From: Sutterella sp.
GTDB taxonomy: Bacteria > Pseudomonadota > Gammaproteobacteria > Burkholderiales > Burkholderiaceae_F
DNA length: 17,270 bases
Direction of reading: 5' to 3'
NCBI GenBank assembly: GCA_020025965.1
Contig: JAHHRG010000043.1
Location: 1-17,270 of the forward strand
Shown here: positions 1 to 7,532 of the stretch, piece by piece
Layout of the letters: each line of letters starts with the position of its first letter
Numbering within the stretch: the first letter of the stretch is position 1
Notes under the pieces: generated by a model
Told to the model about the DNA's origin: nothing
Seen by the model: only the letters and a program-made list of their open reading frames with translations
The model's database searches: none
Program-made: the position numbers and the translations under genes

Positions 1-1
1 C

Positions 2-577
2 TTAACGCTCGGCGGTGGTGAGATTATCAAAGCCATCATTTCCGACTTCGCCGATCGTGGCTACAAAGTGACCGCTAAGCTGTTAAATGCTTCGGACTAT
101 GGCGTCCCCCAGGACCGTTTCCGTGTCATCTTAGTGGGCATTCGTAACGACTTGGATAAAGACTGGGTCTATCCTGAACCGTTGGACCACAAGGTTACGC
201 TTCAAGAAGCCATTGGCTCCATGCCGGCGCCTCGTCCCGAAGACATTTGTGATGCGCCCTATTCGTCTCGCTTTATGAGTCGTAACCGCCGTCGCAACTG
301 GGACGAGCAATCCTTTACGATCCCGGCCATGGCCAAACAGTGCCCCTTACATCCCTCGTCGCCCGCAATGGAAAAGCAAGCGCCTGACGTCTGGACCTTT
401 GGTCAAGGGAGCACTCGTCGCTTAAGTTGGCGAGAAGCGGCGGCCATCCAAACGTTCCCCAAGGATTTAGAATTCCAAGGGAATTTGACCAGCATTTACC
501 AACAAATCGGCAATGCCGTCCCCGTCAAACTTGCGCAAGCGGTTGCCGAGCAATTAAAGAAGGTTTTATCTAGCTAA
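2..577 (+). CDS. DNA (cytosine-5-)methyltransferase, HaeIII type, C-terminal part (5' end outside window)
   Basis: C-terminal ~191 residues of a type II C5-cytosine methyltransferase; the reading frame is open from base 2, so the gene begins upstream and the GTG at 68 is not a believable start. Visible conserved blocks are motif VIII (DYGVPQDRFRVILVG), motif IX (RRLSWREAAAIQTFP) and motif X (QIGNAVPVKL). Between VIII and IX lies the target-recognition region, with FMSRNRRRNW, SFTIPAM and QCPLHP; this closely matches what I remember of M.HaeIII (FMSRNRVRQW, QCQLHP), predicting GGCC as target. The catalytic PCQ motif and the SAM-binding block lie outside the window. The TAA stop overlaps the ATG of the next gene by one base, so the two are translationally coupled. 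Family certain; GGCC specificity is inferred from the recognition region. Confidence 0.92.
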   Translation, partial: LTLGGGEIIKAIISDFADRGYKVTAKLLNASDYGVPQDRFRVILVGIRNDLDKDWVYPEPLDHKVTLQEAIGSMPAPRPEDICDAPYSSRFMSRNRRRNWDEQSFTIPAMAKQCPLHPSSPAMEKQAPDVWTFGQGSTRRLSWREAAAIQTFPKDLEFQGNLTSIYQQIGNAVPVKLAQAVAEQLKKVLSS

Positions 578-1566
578 TGGCTTCTCAGGTCGAAAACGGT
601 AAAAGCTTTGAGTATGCGTGCGCCAAGATGCTCATGGAAATGTGCCAAGCGCGCGGGGTAAGAATTCATGCCACCGAATCCCCTAGCTGGTTTACGGCTA
701 AGGGGTGCTATGACAACCTCGACGAGGTGACCCGAGAAAAATACGACGAAGCGGCAAGGGTCGCATTGGAATACATTTTCAATTGCGAACCCAACCTAAA
801 CGACCAAGATGATCCCAAGCCATTATGGGTAAGCATTCAATCCGACGACAAGGGTACCAAAGGCGACGTACGTGACGTTATCGCCTCACGTAGAGCTACT
901 GGTGCCCTTGAGGATTCCTGGGCGGTTGGCATTTCCTGCAAGCACAACCATGACGCCCTCAAACACCCTCGAATCAATTTCCAGCCCCCAGCTAAAGACA
1001 TTTTCGAATCAAGCTGGGCGCCCTCATACAAGGTTGACCCCGCGTATATCAACGCTTGCCACGAGGCGGCTAGACTTTGTGAATCAGGGATCGCCGAGGA
1101 CAAAGCGTGGCGCCATTTCTTTAGCCCTGAGGAATTGCACGCTCACATCTATAAGCCCATCAATGACGGCTTAATGAAAAGCATTGATCAGTACAAAAAC
1201 GATCCCGTTTTCGTCCAAGAGTTTTTCAAGTATTGTCTGGGGTTAGAGGACTTTTACAAAGTCATGATGCATGAAGCCAAAGGCTTTACTAAAGTGACGG
1301 TTTTCAACTTTTTGAAAACACTGGGGAAGCCCTCAAAGAACATTAAAAAAGGCCGCTTTAAACTCGCCCCGCTTAAGATCCCGCAGCAAATCATTAGTGT
1401 TGCCCTACAAAAAGATTCGACGTTCCACGTCAATTTTGATGAGGGCTGGGCATTTTCATTCCGACTTCACTCGGCAGATACCACCATGAAGTACAGCGGT
1501 CTGAAGTATGACGTTCGATTGTTGGGTGTTCCCCTGGACTCCCATAACTTGATCTTTCCTTGGTAA
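577..1566 (+). CDS. Type II restriction endonuclease, HaeIII family
   Basis: A 329-residue protein starting in the TAATG overlap with the methyltransferase, as expected for the endonuclease partner of a type II system (R.HaeIII is of similar size). A plausible PD-(D/E)xK-like centre is KGDVRDVI at about 95-102, followed by WAVGISCKHNHDALKHPR at 115-132. The lysine would be K122 with Ser120 at the usual D/E position, and Asp97 or Asp100 would be the upstream acid. The ISCKHNH...KHPR stretch and the HaeIII-like partner methylase support HaeIII-family assignment and cleavage at unmethylated GGCC. No internal stops or frameshift, so it should be functional. A terminator follows 20 bases after the stop. 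Assignment relies on remembered family motifs and on context; cleavage specificity is inferred. Confidence 0.8.
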   Translation: MASQVENGKSFEYACAKMLMEMCQARGVRIHATESPSWFTAKGCYDNLDEVTREKYDEAARVALEYIFNCEPNLNDQDDPKPLWVSIQSDDKGTKGDVRDVIASRRATGALEDSWAVGISCKHNHDALKHPRINFQPPAKDIFESSWAPSYKVDPAYINACHEAARLCESGIAEDKAWRHFFSPEELHAHIYKPINDGLMKSIDQYKNDPVFVQEFFKYCLGLEDFYKVMMHEAKGFTKVTVFNFLKTLGKPSKNIKKGRFKLAPLKIPQQIISVALQKDSTFHVNFDEGWAFSFRLHSADTTMKYSGLKYDVRLLGVPLDSHNLIFPW

Positions 1567-1586
1567 AGGAATTGAACGCCCTCAAC

Positions 1587-1622
1587 AAAAACCCCCTTAG
1601 GTCGAAACCGAAGGGGGTTTTT
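1587..1622. terminator. Bidirectional rho-independent terminator
   Basis: Perfect 12-base inverted repeat AAAAACCCCCTT (1587-1598) and AAGGGGGTTTTT (1611-1622). The loop contains a second small stem, GGT/ACC, around a CGAA tetraloop. The A/T tracts give a U-run in either direction, so it ends both the restriction operon (plus) and aes (minus), which converge here. Confidence 0.93.
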
Positions 1623-1627
1623 GTGTC

Positions 1628-2590
1628 TTAGAGGTGAGCCTTCAAGAAGGCAGCCCCCTCTTCCAAGGCCTTCATGGCTTCCGGCATCATGCGCGAGAAG
1701 TGAAGGAAGGCATGGAGCACACCGGGATACTCTTCAAAGTGAACTTCATGACCGTAGGCCTTGAGTAACTGAGCTAACGCCACGCTGTCGTCCGATAAGG
1801 GATCGTACTCGGCGCTAATCACGAAGGCGGGCGGAACAGCCTTCTTTAAATCGCAGTTAAACAAGCAGTAGTACGGGTCTTCAATCTGCGAAGCATCCGC
1901 TAAGTATGCGTCTTCGTAGCTCTTTAAGTCTTCGGGACGCAACCAATCCCACGTACCACCGTAGAGCTGGCGGGAGCGACCATCGCGTAACCCAAAGAGA
2001 CCGTAGTAGAGCAAGACGGACACGATTTCACCGCAAGCCACCGCTTTATCGCGAATCCAGAGAACGCTCGCCATCGAGAGATAAGCCCCTGCGGAATCCC
2101 CCGCAAAGCTAATCTTGCTCGCATCGATGCCGTGCTCGGCTTGATGAGCGTGGAAATACGCCACCACGTCGGCTACTTCTTCAATGGGCTGCGGATGACG
2201 GGCTTCCGGCGACAAGGTGTAATCCACCCCAATCACGGTTGCCCCCGTCTTTTCCGCGAGGATACGCATGATGCGGTCGTGCGTATCGTTGTTGCCCACG
2301 AGGAAGCCACCCCCATGGATGAAGTACAAGGTCGAAACCGGCTTTTCAACCGTCTGGTAGATACGAGCCGTCACGGCGCCATGGCGAGTAGCCACCGACA
2401 CGTCTTCCTTACGAAGCATCTCGGGACCACCCTCGTTCCAGAAACGACGTTCTTTGATGTAGGCTTCGCGCATGGCGGCAAAGCTACCGTCATTTTCTTC
2501 CGTCGGCTGAGAAAGCTGGAAATCTAAAACAGCTTTCATATCCCCCTTCAAGAGGGCCGGAACATCTAAGCGATTATTGACTTGACTCAT
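1628..2590 (-). CDS. aes: Acetyl esterase, Aes-like (hormone-sensitive lipase family)
   Basis: A 320-residue cytoplasmic alpha/beta-hydrolase that aligns end to end with E. coli acetyl esterase Aes (319 aa), sharing blocks such as ERRFWN.G.PEM, NDTHDRIMR, DYTLSPEAR, SPYYCLFN-like DPYYCLFN and LHAFLH.SRMM. Oxyanion-hole motif HGGGF is at 92-96, nucleophile elbow GDSAG at 164-168 (Ser166), Asp263 in EYDPLSDD and His293 in VLHAFLH complete the triad. No signal peptide. The start has GGAG ten bases upstream. It lies 59 bases after yaaU on the same strand. Aes hydrolyses short-chain acyl esters. Its position in a carnitine locus suggests, without proof, acetyl- or short-chain acylcarnitine as a substrate. 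Confidence 0.9.
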   Translation of the reverse strand: MSQVNNRLDVPALLKGDMKAVLDFQLSQPTEENDGSFAAMREAYIKERRFWNEGGPEMLRKEDVSVATRHGAVTARIYQTVEKPVSTLYFIHGGGFLVGNNDTHDRIMRILAEKTGATVIGVDYTLSPEARHPQPIEEVADVVAYFHAHQAEHGIDASKISFAGDSAGAYLSMASVLWIRDKAVACGEIVSVLLYYGLFGLRDGRSRQLYGGTWDWLRPEDLKSYEDAYLADASQIEDPYYCLFNCDLKKAVPPAFVISAEYDPLSDDSVALAQLLKAYGHEVHFEEYPGVLHAFLHFSRMMPEAMKALEEGAAFLKAHL

Positions 2591-2649
2591 TTCGATAAAA
2601 CTCCATAGCTTTTTTAAAGCACAACGTATTTCGTCTTAACGGCGAAGAA

Positions 2650-3951
2650 TTAGAGCGAGATCCCGTTGGTTTCCGGGGCCCAGAACACACTGACCACCAA
2701 ACCGATGAATGAGATGATGATCCCACCGATCACCACGGCTTCACTCCCGTAGGCCACCAACATCGGATACAAGAAGAAGGTGGAGAAGATCGTGGCAACA
2801 CGGGTGATACTCATCGCCACCCCAACCGAGGAGGCACGAATGTCCGTGGAAAATAATTCATTCGGGTAGAGCCACTGCAAGATGCCAGGACCACCCGCAG
2901 CTAAGGCGTAGACCAACAAGCACAACAAGAGCACGATCAAGTTGTCGGTGAAGACATACAGTAAGCCCATGGCTACCGTCATGATCAAGAAGCTATAGAC
3001 GCAAACCGTACGGCGACCAATCACACCCACTAACCACATGGCGGGGAAGCAGCCCGTAAAGAAGGCGATACTGATCACGGTGTTGCAAATCATGGCCGTC
3101 TGCGGGGTGACGTTGGAGTAATCCGCCATGATCTGGGTACCGAACATGTAGACCGTGAACATCGGAACGACCTGGCAGATCCAAATCGTGGCCACGAATA
3201 AGAGGTTGCGAAGGTTGTCGCCCTTGAAGATCTTCTTCACGTTCGGGCTCTTCGGCTTTTCGTTAGCAAAACGCTGGAAGACTTCTTCGCTCACGTCCGC
3301 GCCAAATTCCTTAAAGATGGCACGCGCTTCTTCCACACGCCCCTGAAGGAGCAACCAACGGGGCGATTCCGGAATGCCCATACGACCAAAGAAAACGAGC
3401 ATACAGGGGATCACCGCACTGGCTAACATCCAACGCCAGCTGTCTGCGAAGTCGTAGCAGTAGTAGCCCACGACGGTTGCAAAGATACCGCCCACATACC
3501 AAACGGCAGCAATCGTCCCCATGGACCAAGCACGGTTTTTAATTGGGGAGAATTCAGCAACCATACTGGTTGCAATCGGGTAGTCACCCCCGATCAAAAC
3601 ACCAATGAAAAAGCGCGCAATAATCAATTCCGTCGGGGTCGTCACAAACGCAGACAACACCGAACAAAGCGCCAACAAGAGAATGTTGTAGCTTAAGATT
3701 TTTTTGCGACCAATCTTGTCGCCAATGTAGCCGAAGATGAACGTGCCCACGCCCAGACCCACGAAGGTACTGACCGTCACTAAGCCCACACCAAATTCGT
3801 CTAACTGGAATTCTTGCATCAAGCTTTCAAGGGCCACCCCAATGATGATGAGGATATAGCCGTCAATAAATGAAGCGCCACTGGCAAATAACGTAATCAG
3901 GCGGTGCCTACCACTTACTTTTAGATTGTCAAATGCAGCTAACGTTGACAT
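2650..3951 (-). CDS. yaaU: MFS transporter, YaaU-like
   Basis: A 433-residue, 12-helix major facilitator superfamily transporter. It carries the loop 2-3 signature GYIGDKIGRKK (74-84), PESPRWL after helix 6 (193-199) and PET near the C-terminus, placing it among sugar/organic-cation-type MFS proteins. It closely resembles E. coli YaaU: DYPIATSM, WRWML.SA.IPC, ICQV.PMF, GGPG.LQWLYPNELF.TDIRAS. In E. coli yaaU also directly follows fixABCX, so the synteny is conserved. It has a good AAGGA ribosome site, but an intrinsic terminator separates it from fixX, so expression may depend on read-through; no clear promoter is visible in the gap. Its substrate is unknown. Movement of a betaine, carnitine or carboxylate is a guess from context only. 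Confidence 0.9.
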   Translation of the reverse strand: MSTLAAFDNLKVSGRHRLITLFASGASFIDGYILIIIGVALESLMQEFQLDEFGVGLVTVSTFVGLGVGTFIFGYIGDKIGRKKILSYNILLLALCSVLSAFVTTPTELIIARFFIGVLIGGDYPIATSMVAEFSPIKNRAWSMGTIAAVWYVGGIFATVVGYYCYDFADSWRWMLASAVIPCMLVFFGRMGIPESPRWLLLQGRVEEARAIFKEFGADVSEEVFQRFANEKPKSPNVKKIFKGDNLRNLLFVATIWICQVVPMFTVYMFGTQIMADYSNVTPQTAMICNTVISIAFFTGCFPAMWLVGVIGRRTVCVYSFLIMTVAMGLLYVFTDNLIVLLLCLLVYALAAGGPGILQWLYPNELFSTDIRASSVGVAMSITRVATIFSTFFLYPMLVAYGSEAVVIGGIIISFIGLVVSVFWAPETNGISL

Positions 3952-3982
3952 ATTTTTTTTCCTTGAAAGTCGATGAGATCAG

Positions 3983-4021
3983 AAAAAAGGGGTTAGCCCG
4001 TAGGAGCAAAAGGCTAACCCC
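3983..4021 (-). terminator. Rho-independent terminator after fixX
   Basis: On the minus strand a perfect 10-base stem (GGGGTTAGCC at 4012-4021 reading in transcript sense, closing with 3989-3998) and a 13-base loop are followed at once by six U (3983-3988). It lies 11 bases after the fixX stop and marks the likely main 3' end of the cai-fix transcript. Confidence 0.9.
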
Positions 4022-4031
4022 GATCATTGTT

Positions 4032-4325
4032 TTAACCGTTGCGATATTCGATACCGAATGTCCCGCGCGGTAATTCCCACTTTTCGAACAAGGTCTTGCC
4101 GCACAAGAAGCGACAGGTCCCGCATTCTAAACAGCCAGCGTAGTCGAATTTGTAATTCCCTTCTTCATCGATGGAGTACAAACCCGCGGGGCAGGCTTTG
4201 ACTAACTTCATGAACTCGTTGCGATCGATTTTGTCGGCCGCCTTGAGCACAATGTGGGCGTTTTCTTCGTCAACGTAGAACTTGTTAACACCAAGCTTCT
4301 CGTCAACATTCATGTATTCCGTCAT
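4032..4325 (-). CDS. fixX: FixX, ferredoxin-like protein of the FixABCX electron-transfer system
   Basis: A 97-residue ferredoxin-like protein matching E. coli FixX (95 aa), including VDEKLGVNKF near the start, ACPAGLY (44-50), FDYAGCLECGTCR (60-72) and the C-terminal PRGTFG. Cluster ligands are Cys45, Cys65, Cys68 and Cys71, consistent with one [4Fe-4S] centre that accepts electrons from FixC. The start overlaps the fixC stop by four bases (ATGA), so the two are translationally coupled. An additional cysteine, Cys75, follows in CRFLCGK; as I remember it E. coli FixX has no cysteine there. It is the last gene before a strong terminator. Assignment is certain from motif and context. Confidence 0.95.
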   Translation of the reverse strand: MTEYMNVDEKLGVNKFYVDEENAHIVLKAADKIDRNEFMKLVKACPAGLYSIDEEGNYKFDYAGCLECGTCRFLCGKTLFEKWELPRGTFGIEYRNG

Positions 4326-5620
4326 ATCGCTTTACCTCCGTTGTAGGCATCCTTGAGCATGTTGATGAACCCAACTTCCTTCAAACGCTTGAAAAGCTTC
4401 TTGCGTAAGGGTTCAGAGGGCTTTTCACCGATCACAAACACGTCACGCATAATGCCGTTCATGAGCTTGGGATAAGCGTTGAAAAGACGATCGTTTTCGA
4501 AGAAGGCCGGCAGATCCTTGTAGAGCTGCAAGTCTTGCATCACGAAACTCTGTTCAAGACGCGTCTGATAAACACGCAAAGCATTGGCGGAGAAGTCATT
4601 ACGCTTCAAAGCTTCCAACACAGCCTGAGCTGCGTAGTCGCCCGAGCCAATGGCTAAGTCAAGACCGCGAACCGTAAAGCCCTGGTTGATACAGAAACCA
4701 GCTGCGTCACCGATCACCATCACGCCATCGGCGTAAAGCTTCGGACACATGTTGATCCCTGCTTCCGGCACCATGTGACCAGAATATTCAACCATCTTGC
4801 CGCCTTCAATCAACGGCTTAACAACGGGATGGTTCTTGAAGTCTTCGAGCATCTTGGGGACGCTCTTGTTGCTGTCGCCAATGTGAGCTAAGCCACAGAC
4901 CACGCCTAACGAGACCGAGTCCTTGTTCGTATAGAGGAACCCGCCCCCCATCAAACCGTTGGACGGCGTACCAGCAAACAACCAAGCCACGCCTTCGCCC
5001 TTAGCTAAGCCGAAACGCTTTTCAACTTCGCCGCTGGGGAATTCGATCAATTCCTTAGCGCCGACGGCCATCGTGGACGGATCCATCGGACGGGTCGCGA
5101 GACCCAACTGTTCCGTCAAGATGCTGTTCGCCCCTTCGGCGATGATCACGCATTTGGCGTCAATGACATCACCGTCGGCTTCAATACCAACGACCTTGCC
5201 ATTGTCGTCCTTGACGATCTTGTCAACGCGAATGCCATAAATGATCTGCGCGCCAACTTCTTCTGCCTTACCCGCTAACCACTGGTCAAAGGGACCACGC
5301 AAGACGGTGTAAGACTTTTCATTCTTCGTACGGGGTTCAGCCGAGCGGTAATCCATCGTGGTACCACTCTGGGCTTCCATGAACGACACTTTTTCGGTCG
5401 TCACGATACGTTCGATCGGGGCTTCGTCTGCGAAATCAGGGATCACTTTTTCCAGACTGTGACCATATAAACGGCCCCCCGTCATGTTCTTGGCGCCCGC
5501 GTAGTTACCGCGTTCGATCACCAGAACATTCGCGCCGCCCTTCGCTAAAACGTAGGCAGCGGTGGCGCCAGCCGGACCAGCACCAATAATGACTGCGTCA
5601 AAGGCGTCCTCTTCCGACAT
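4322..5620 (-). CDS. fixC: FixC, ETF:quinone oxidoreductase-like flavoprotein
   Basis: A 432-residue FAD-dependent protein of the ETF-quinone oxidoreductase family, about the length of E. coli FixC (428 aa). The N-terminal dinucleotide-binding GAGPAG is at 13-18 with the acidic end of strand 2 near ERG (36-38). The second FAD motif, VIGDAAGFC, is at 302-310, followed by RGLDLAIGSG. It works with FixX in passing electrons between the FixAB electron-transfer flavoprotein and CaiA or another partner. The ribosome site AAGGAG lies seven bases before the ATG. The gene is separated from fixB by 110 bases holding a terminator-like hairpin, so its level may be set below that of FixAB. Confidence 0.95.
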   Translation of the reverse strand: MSEEDAFDAVIIGAGPAGATAAYVLAKGGANVLVIERGNYAGAKNMTGGRLYGHSLEKVIPDFADEAPIERIVTTEKVSFMEAQSGTTMDYRSAEPRTKNEKSYTVLRGPFDQWLAGKAEEVGAQIIYGIRVDKIVKDDNGKVVGIEADGDVIDAKCVIIAEGANSILTEQLGLATRPMDPSTMAVGAKELIEFPSGEVEKRFGLAKGEGVAWLFAGTPSNGLMGGGFLYTNKDSVSLGVVCGLAHIGDSNKSVPKMLEDFKNHPVVKPLIEGGKMVEYSGHMVPEAGINMCPKLYADGVMVIGDAAGFCINQGFTVRGLDLAIGSGDYAAQAVLEALKRNDFSANALRVYQTRLEQSFVMQDLQLYKDLPAFFENDRLFNAYPKLMNGIMRDVFVIGEKPSEPLRKKLFKRLKEVGFINMLKDAYNGGKAI

Positions 5621-5661
5621 GTCATCTCCTTATCAAGTTCTATGGGGTTCGACAAAAGAAT

Positions 5662-5708
5662 CCAAAACTAGTCCGACCACGAGTTATTGCTTTGAGGTCG
5701 GACTAGTT
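5662..5708 (-). terminator. Terminator-like hairpin between fixB and fixC
   Basis: Perfect 13-base inverted repeat: AACTAGTCCGACC (5666-5678) against GGTCGGACTAGTT (5696-5708), with a 17-base loop. On the minus strand the stem ends in GTT and is followed by TTGG, a U-run of only four. It looks like a partial terminator, a processing site or a 3'-stabilising structure for the upstream mRNA rather than a full stop. It sits 22 bases after the fixB stop. Confidence 0.7.
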
Positions 5709-5730
5709 GAGTCTTATCTCTCGCTTTTAA

Positions 5731-6660
5731 TTAAGCTAAGAGCGCCTGGAGCTTCGGAAGGATGACCTTGAGGTCACCGACGATACCGTAGTCGGCATAC
5801 TTAAAGACCGGAGCCTTCTTGTCCTTGTTGATCGCGAAGATCGTGTTAGCCGTGTTCACACCCACCATGTGCTGGATCTGACCGGACACACCGACGGCAA
5901 CGTAGACTTCGGGCTTGAGCATGACGCCCGAGACACCGATGTAACGTTCACGTTCCATCCACTGTTCGCCTTCGGCGATCGGACGGGAGCAACCGAGTTC
6001 AGCGCCCATAGCCTTGGCAAAGCCTTCAGCCAACTGGAGCTGTTCCTTTTCGGAGAAGCCGCGACCCACGCCAACGACGCGCTTGGCACGACCCAAGTCC
6101 ACGGAACCAGCTTCTTTCTTCGTCACGCCGACACGCGTCACACCGCCAACAGCGGGAGCCACGAAGTCAACGTCAATCACGTCGCCCGAGCGGGAAGCAT
6201 CCGCTTCGAGAGCAGCGTAAGCACCCGGAGCCATCGTAATAATGGCAACCGTGCTTTCAACCTTTTCAGCGCTTAACGCCAAACCACCGTAAACCAAGTG
6301 GGTGAACGTGTCGTCGTTGATTTCGGTCACTTCATTGACGATACCAGCGTTGGTTAACTTAGCGACCTTAGCGGCGATGGCCTTGCAGCGCACGGAGGCG
6401 GGCATCACCAAGACGGCGGGCAATTCGTCAGCCGTGATGGTCTTAGCGATCGTGGCAGCGCAATCTTCGAGCATGGCGCCTTCCGGGAGACCCTTCACGA
6501 CGACAGCCTTGTCGGCACCGAGACCGATGACATCATTAGCCTTAGCGGCATCCACAACGATGGAACGAACTTCCACACCAAACTGACGGCCGGCGGCGAT
6601 GACTTCACCCTCACGAGCGGCCAAATCATTAAAGGTCCAAACTTTCACAAACTTGCTCAT
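5731..6660 (-). CDS. fixB: FixB, electron transfer flavoprotein alpha subunit
   Basis: A 309-residue ETF alpha subunit (E. coli FixB is 313 aa). The C-terminal FAD domain is intact: VGVGRG (196-201), ELGCSRPIAEGEQWM (221-235), the GVSGQIQHMVG loop (257-267) and TIFAINKDKKAPVFKYADYGIVGD (273-296). The N-terminal domain pairs with FixA. The heterodimer carries electrons for reduction of crotonobetainyl-CoA by CaiA. The start has AGGAG nine bases upstream. The gene follows fixA after 26 bases, so co-translation is likely. Whether this FixAB bifurcates electrons like diazotroph FixABCX cannot be settled here. Confidence 0.96.
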   Translation of the reverse strand: MSKFVKVWTFNDLAAREGEVIAAGRQFGVEVRSIVVDAAKANDVIGLGADKAVVVKGLPEGAMLEDCAATIAKTITADELPAVLVMPASVRCKAIAAKVAKLTNAGIVNEVTEINDDTFTHLVYGGLALSAEKVESTVAIITMAPGAYAALEADASRSGDVIDVDFVAPAVGGVTRVGVTKKEAGSVDLGRAKRVVGVGRGFSEKEQLQLAEGFAKAMGAELGCSRPIAEGEQWMERERYIGVSGVMLKPEVYVAVGVSGQIQHMVGVNTANTIFAINKDKKAPVFKYADYGIVGDLKVILPKLQALLA

Positions 6661-6686
6661 TTTTTTCTCCTGAATTCTGGCTTTTA

Positions 6687-7460
6687 TCAGACCAATGCCT
6701 TACGAAGGTGGGCGGCGAAGGCTTCAATCGAAGCGTCATCTTCACCTTCAATAACCACTTGAGCACGGTCCTTCTGGGGCTGAGCAAGGATGCTTTCAAC
6801 AGCCACGGGGCGGTTTTCTAACGTGCAAGCGAAGTCGGAAGCGCTCATGACTTCAACGGGCTTCTTGGCGGCAGCCAAAATGGCACGCATAGCAGGAATC
6901 TGGGGCTCGTTGATGTCGGCGGTCACGCAGATCACGGCCGGAAGCTGAATTTCCAAGGTTTCAACTTCGTCTTCCAAGCTACGTTCAACAACAATCTTCT
7001 TTTCTTCGAGGCTAACGATGCGGCTCACAGCGTTCACGGTCGGGATGCTGAGGGCTTCGCCTAACAACAAGCCCGTCTGCTGAGCATAGATGTCAGCCGA
7101 ACCGTTACCGCAGATCAATAAATCAAACCCACGAATGCTCAGAACACCGGATAAAACCTTAGCGGTTTCGTTCGGACGGAGATCTTCAAAGAGATCGTCC
7201 TGAACCAACAACAAGTTGTCGGGGCCGCGGGAAAGCACATCTTTTCGTGCCTTCGGGTTAGCCAAGCGCTTACCACCAACGGAAATGGCGGTGATTTCAG
7301 CACCTTCAACTAAAGACTTTGCCTGAACAGCCGCTTCGATTGCATTCAAATCAAAGGGGCTAATCTTCACCGTAGCCTTGCTTAAGTCAAGGGTGCGATC
7401 GGCGTTAACAACAATGTCCTGTTCTTCTTCAACAAACTTAAATGCAGAAAAGATTTTCAT
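6687..7460 (-). CDS. fixA: FixA, electron transfer flavoprotein beta subunit
   Basis: A 257-residue ETF beta subunit, nearly the length of E. coli FixA (256 aa). Diagnostic stretches include DLNAIEAA (57-64 region), RKDVLSRGPD, the CGNGSADIYAQQTG segment, ERSLEDEVETLEIQLPAV, and the family signature VTADINEPQIPAMRAILAAAKKP towards the C-terminus. It binds FixB to form an ETF that delivers electrons to CaiA and/or exchanges them with FixCX. The ribosome site is weak (GGAA about eight bases from ATG), and a 12-base hairpin occupies the 72-base gap to the upstream hydratase gene. That may lower FixA translation or mark an mRNA processing point. Confidence 0.96.
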   Translation of the reverse strand: MKIFSAFKFVEEEQDIVVNADRTLDLSKATVKISPFDLNAIEAAVQAKSLVEGAEITAISVGGKRLANPKARKDVLSRGPDNLLLVQDDLFEDLRPNETAKVLSGVLSIRGFDLLICGNGSADIYAQQTGLLLGEALSIPTVNAVSRIVSLEEKKIVVERSLEDEVETLEIQLPAVICVTADINEPQIPAMRAILAAAKKPVEVMSASDFACTLENRPVAVESILAQPQKDRAQVVIEGEDDASIEAFAAHLRKALV

Positions 7461-7481
7461 AGTAGTTCCAGAGGGTTTGAG

Positions 7482-7518
7482 TTGATGGCTAGTCGTTGGT
7501 CAAACCACTAGCCATCAA
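7482..7518 (-). repeat. Intercistronic hairpin, hydratase-fixA junction
   Basis: Perfect 12-base inverted repeat TTGATGGCTAGT (7482-7493) / ACTAGCCATCAA (7507-7518) with a 13-base loop. On the minus strand no U-run follows, so it is not a terminator. It may be an mRNA processing or stability element, or affect fixA translation starting 22 bases downstream. Confidence 0.7.
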
Positions 7519-7532
7519 GGCTTTAAAAAAGA

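Noticed and set aside
68..577. Methyltransferase as a complete short gene starting at GTG 68
   Set aside because: The frame is open to the window edge and codes for family sequence upstream of the GTG; the catalytic motifs must lie outside the window.
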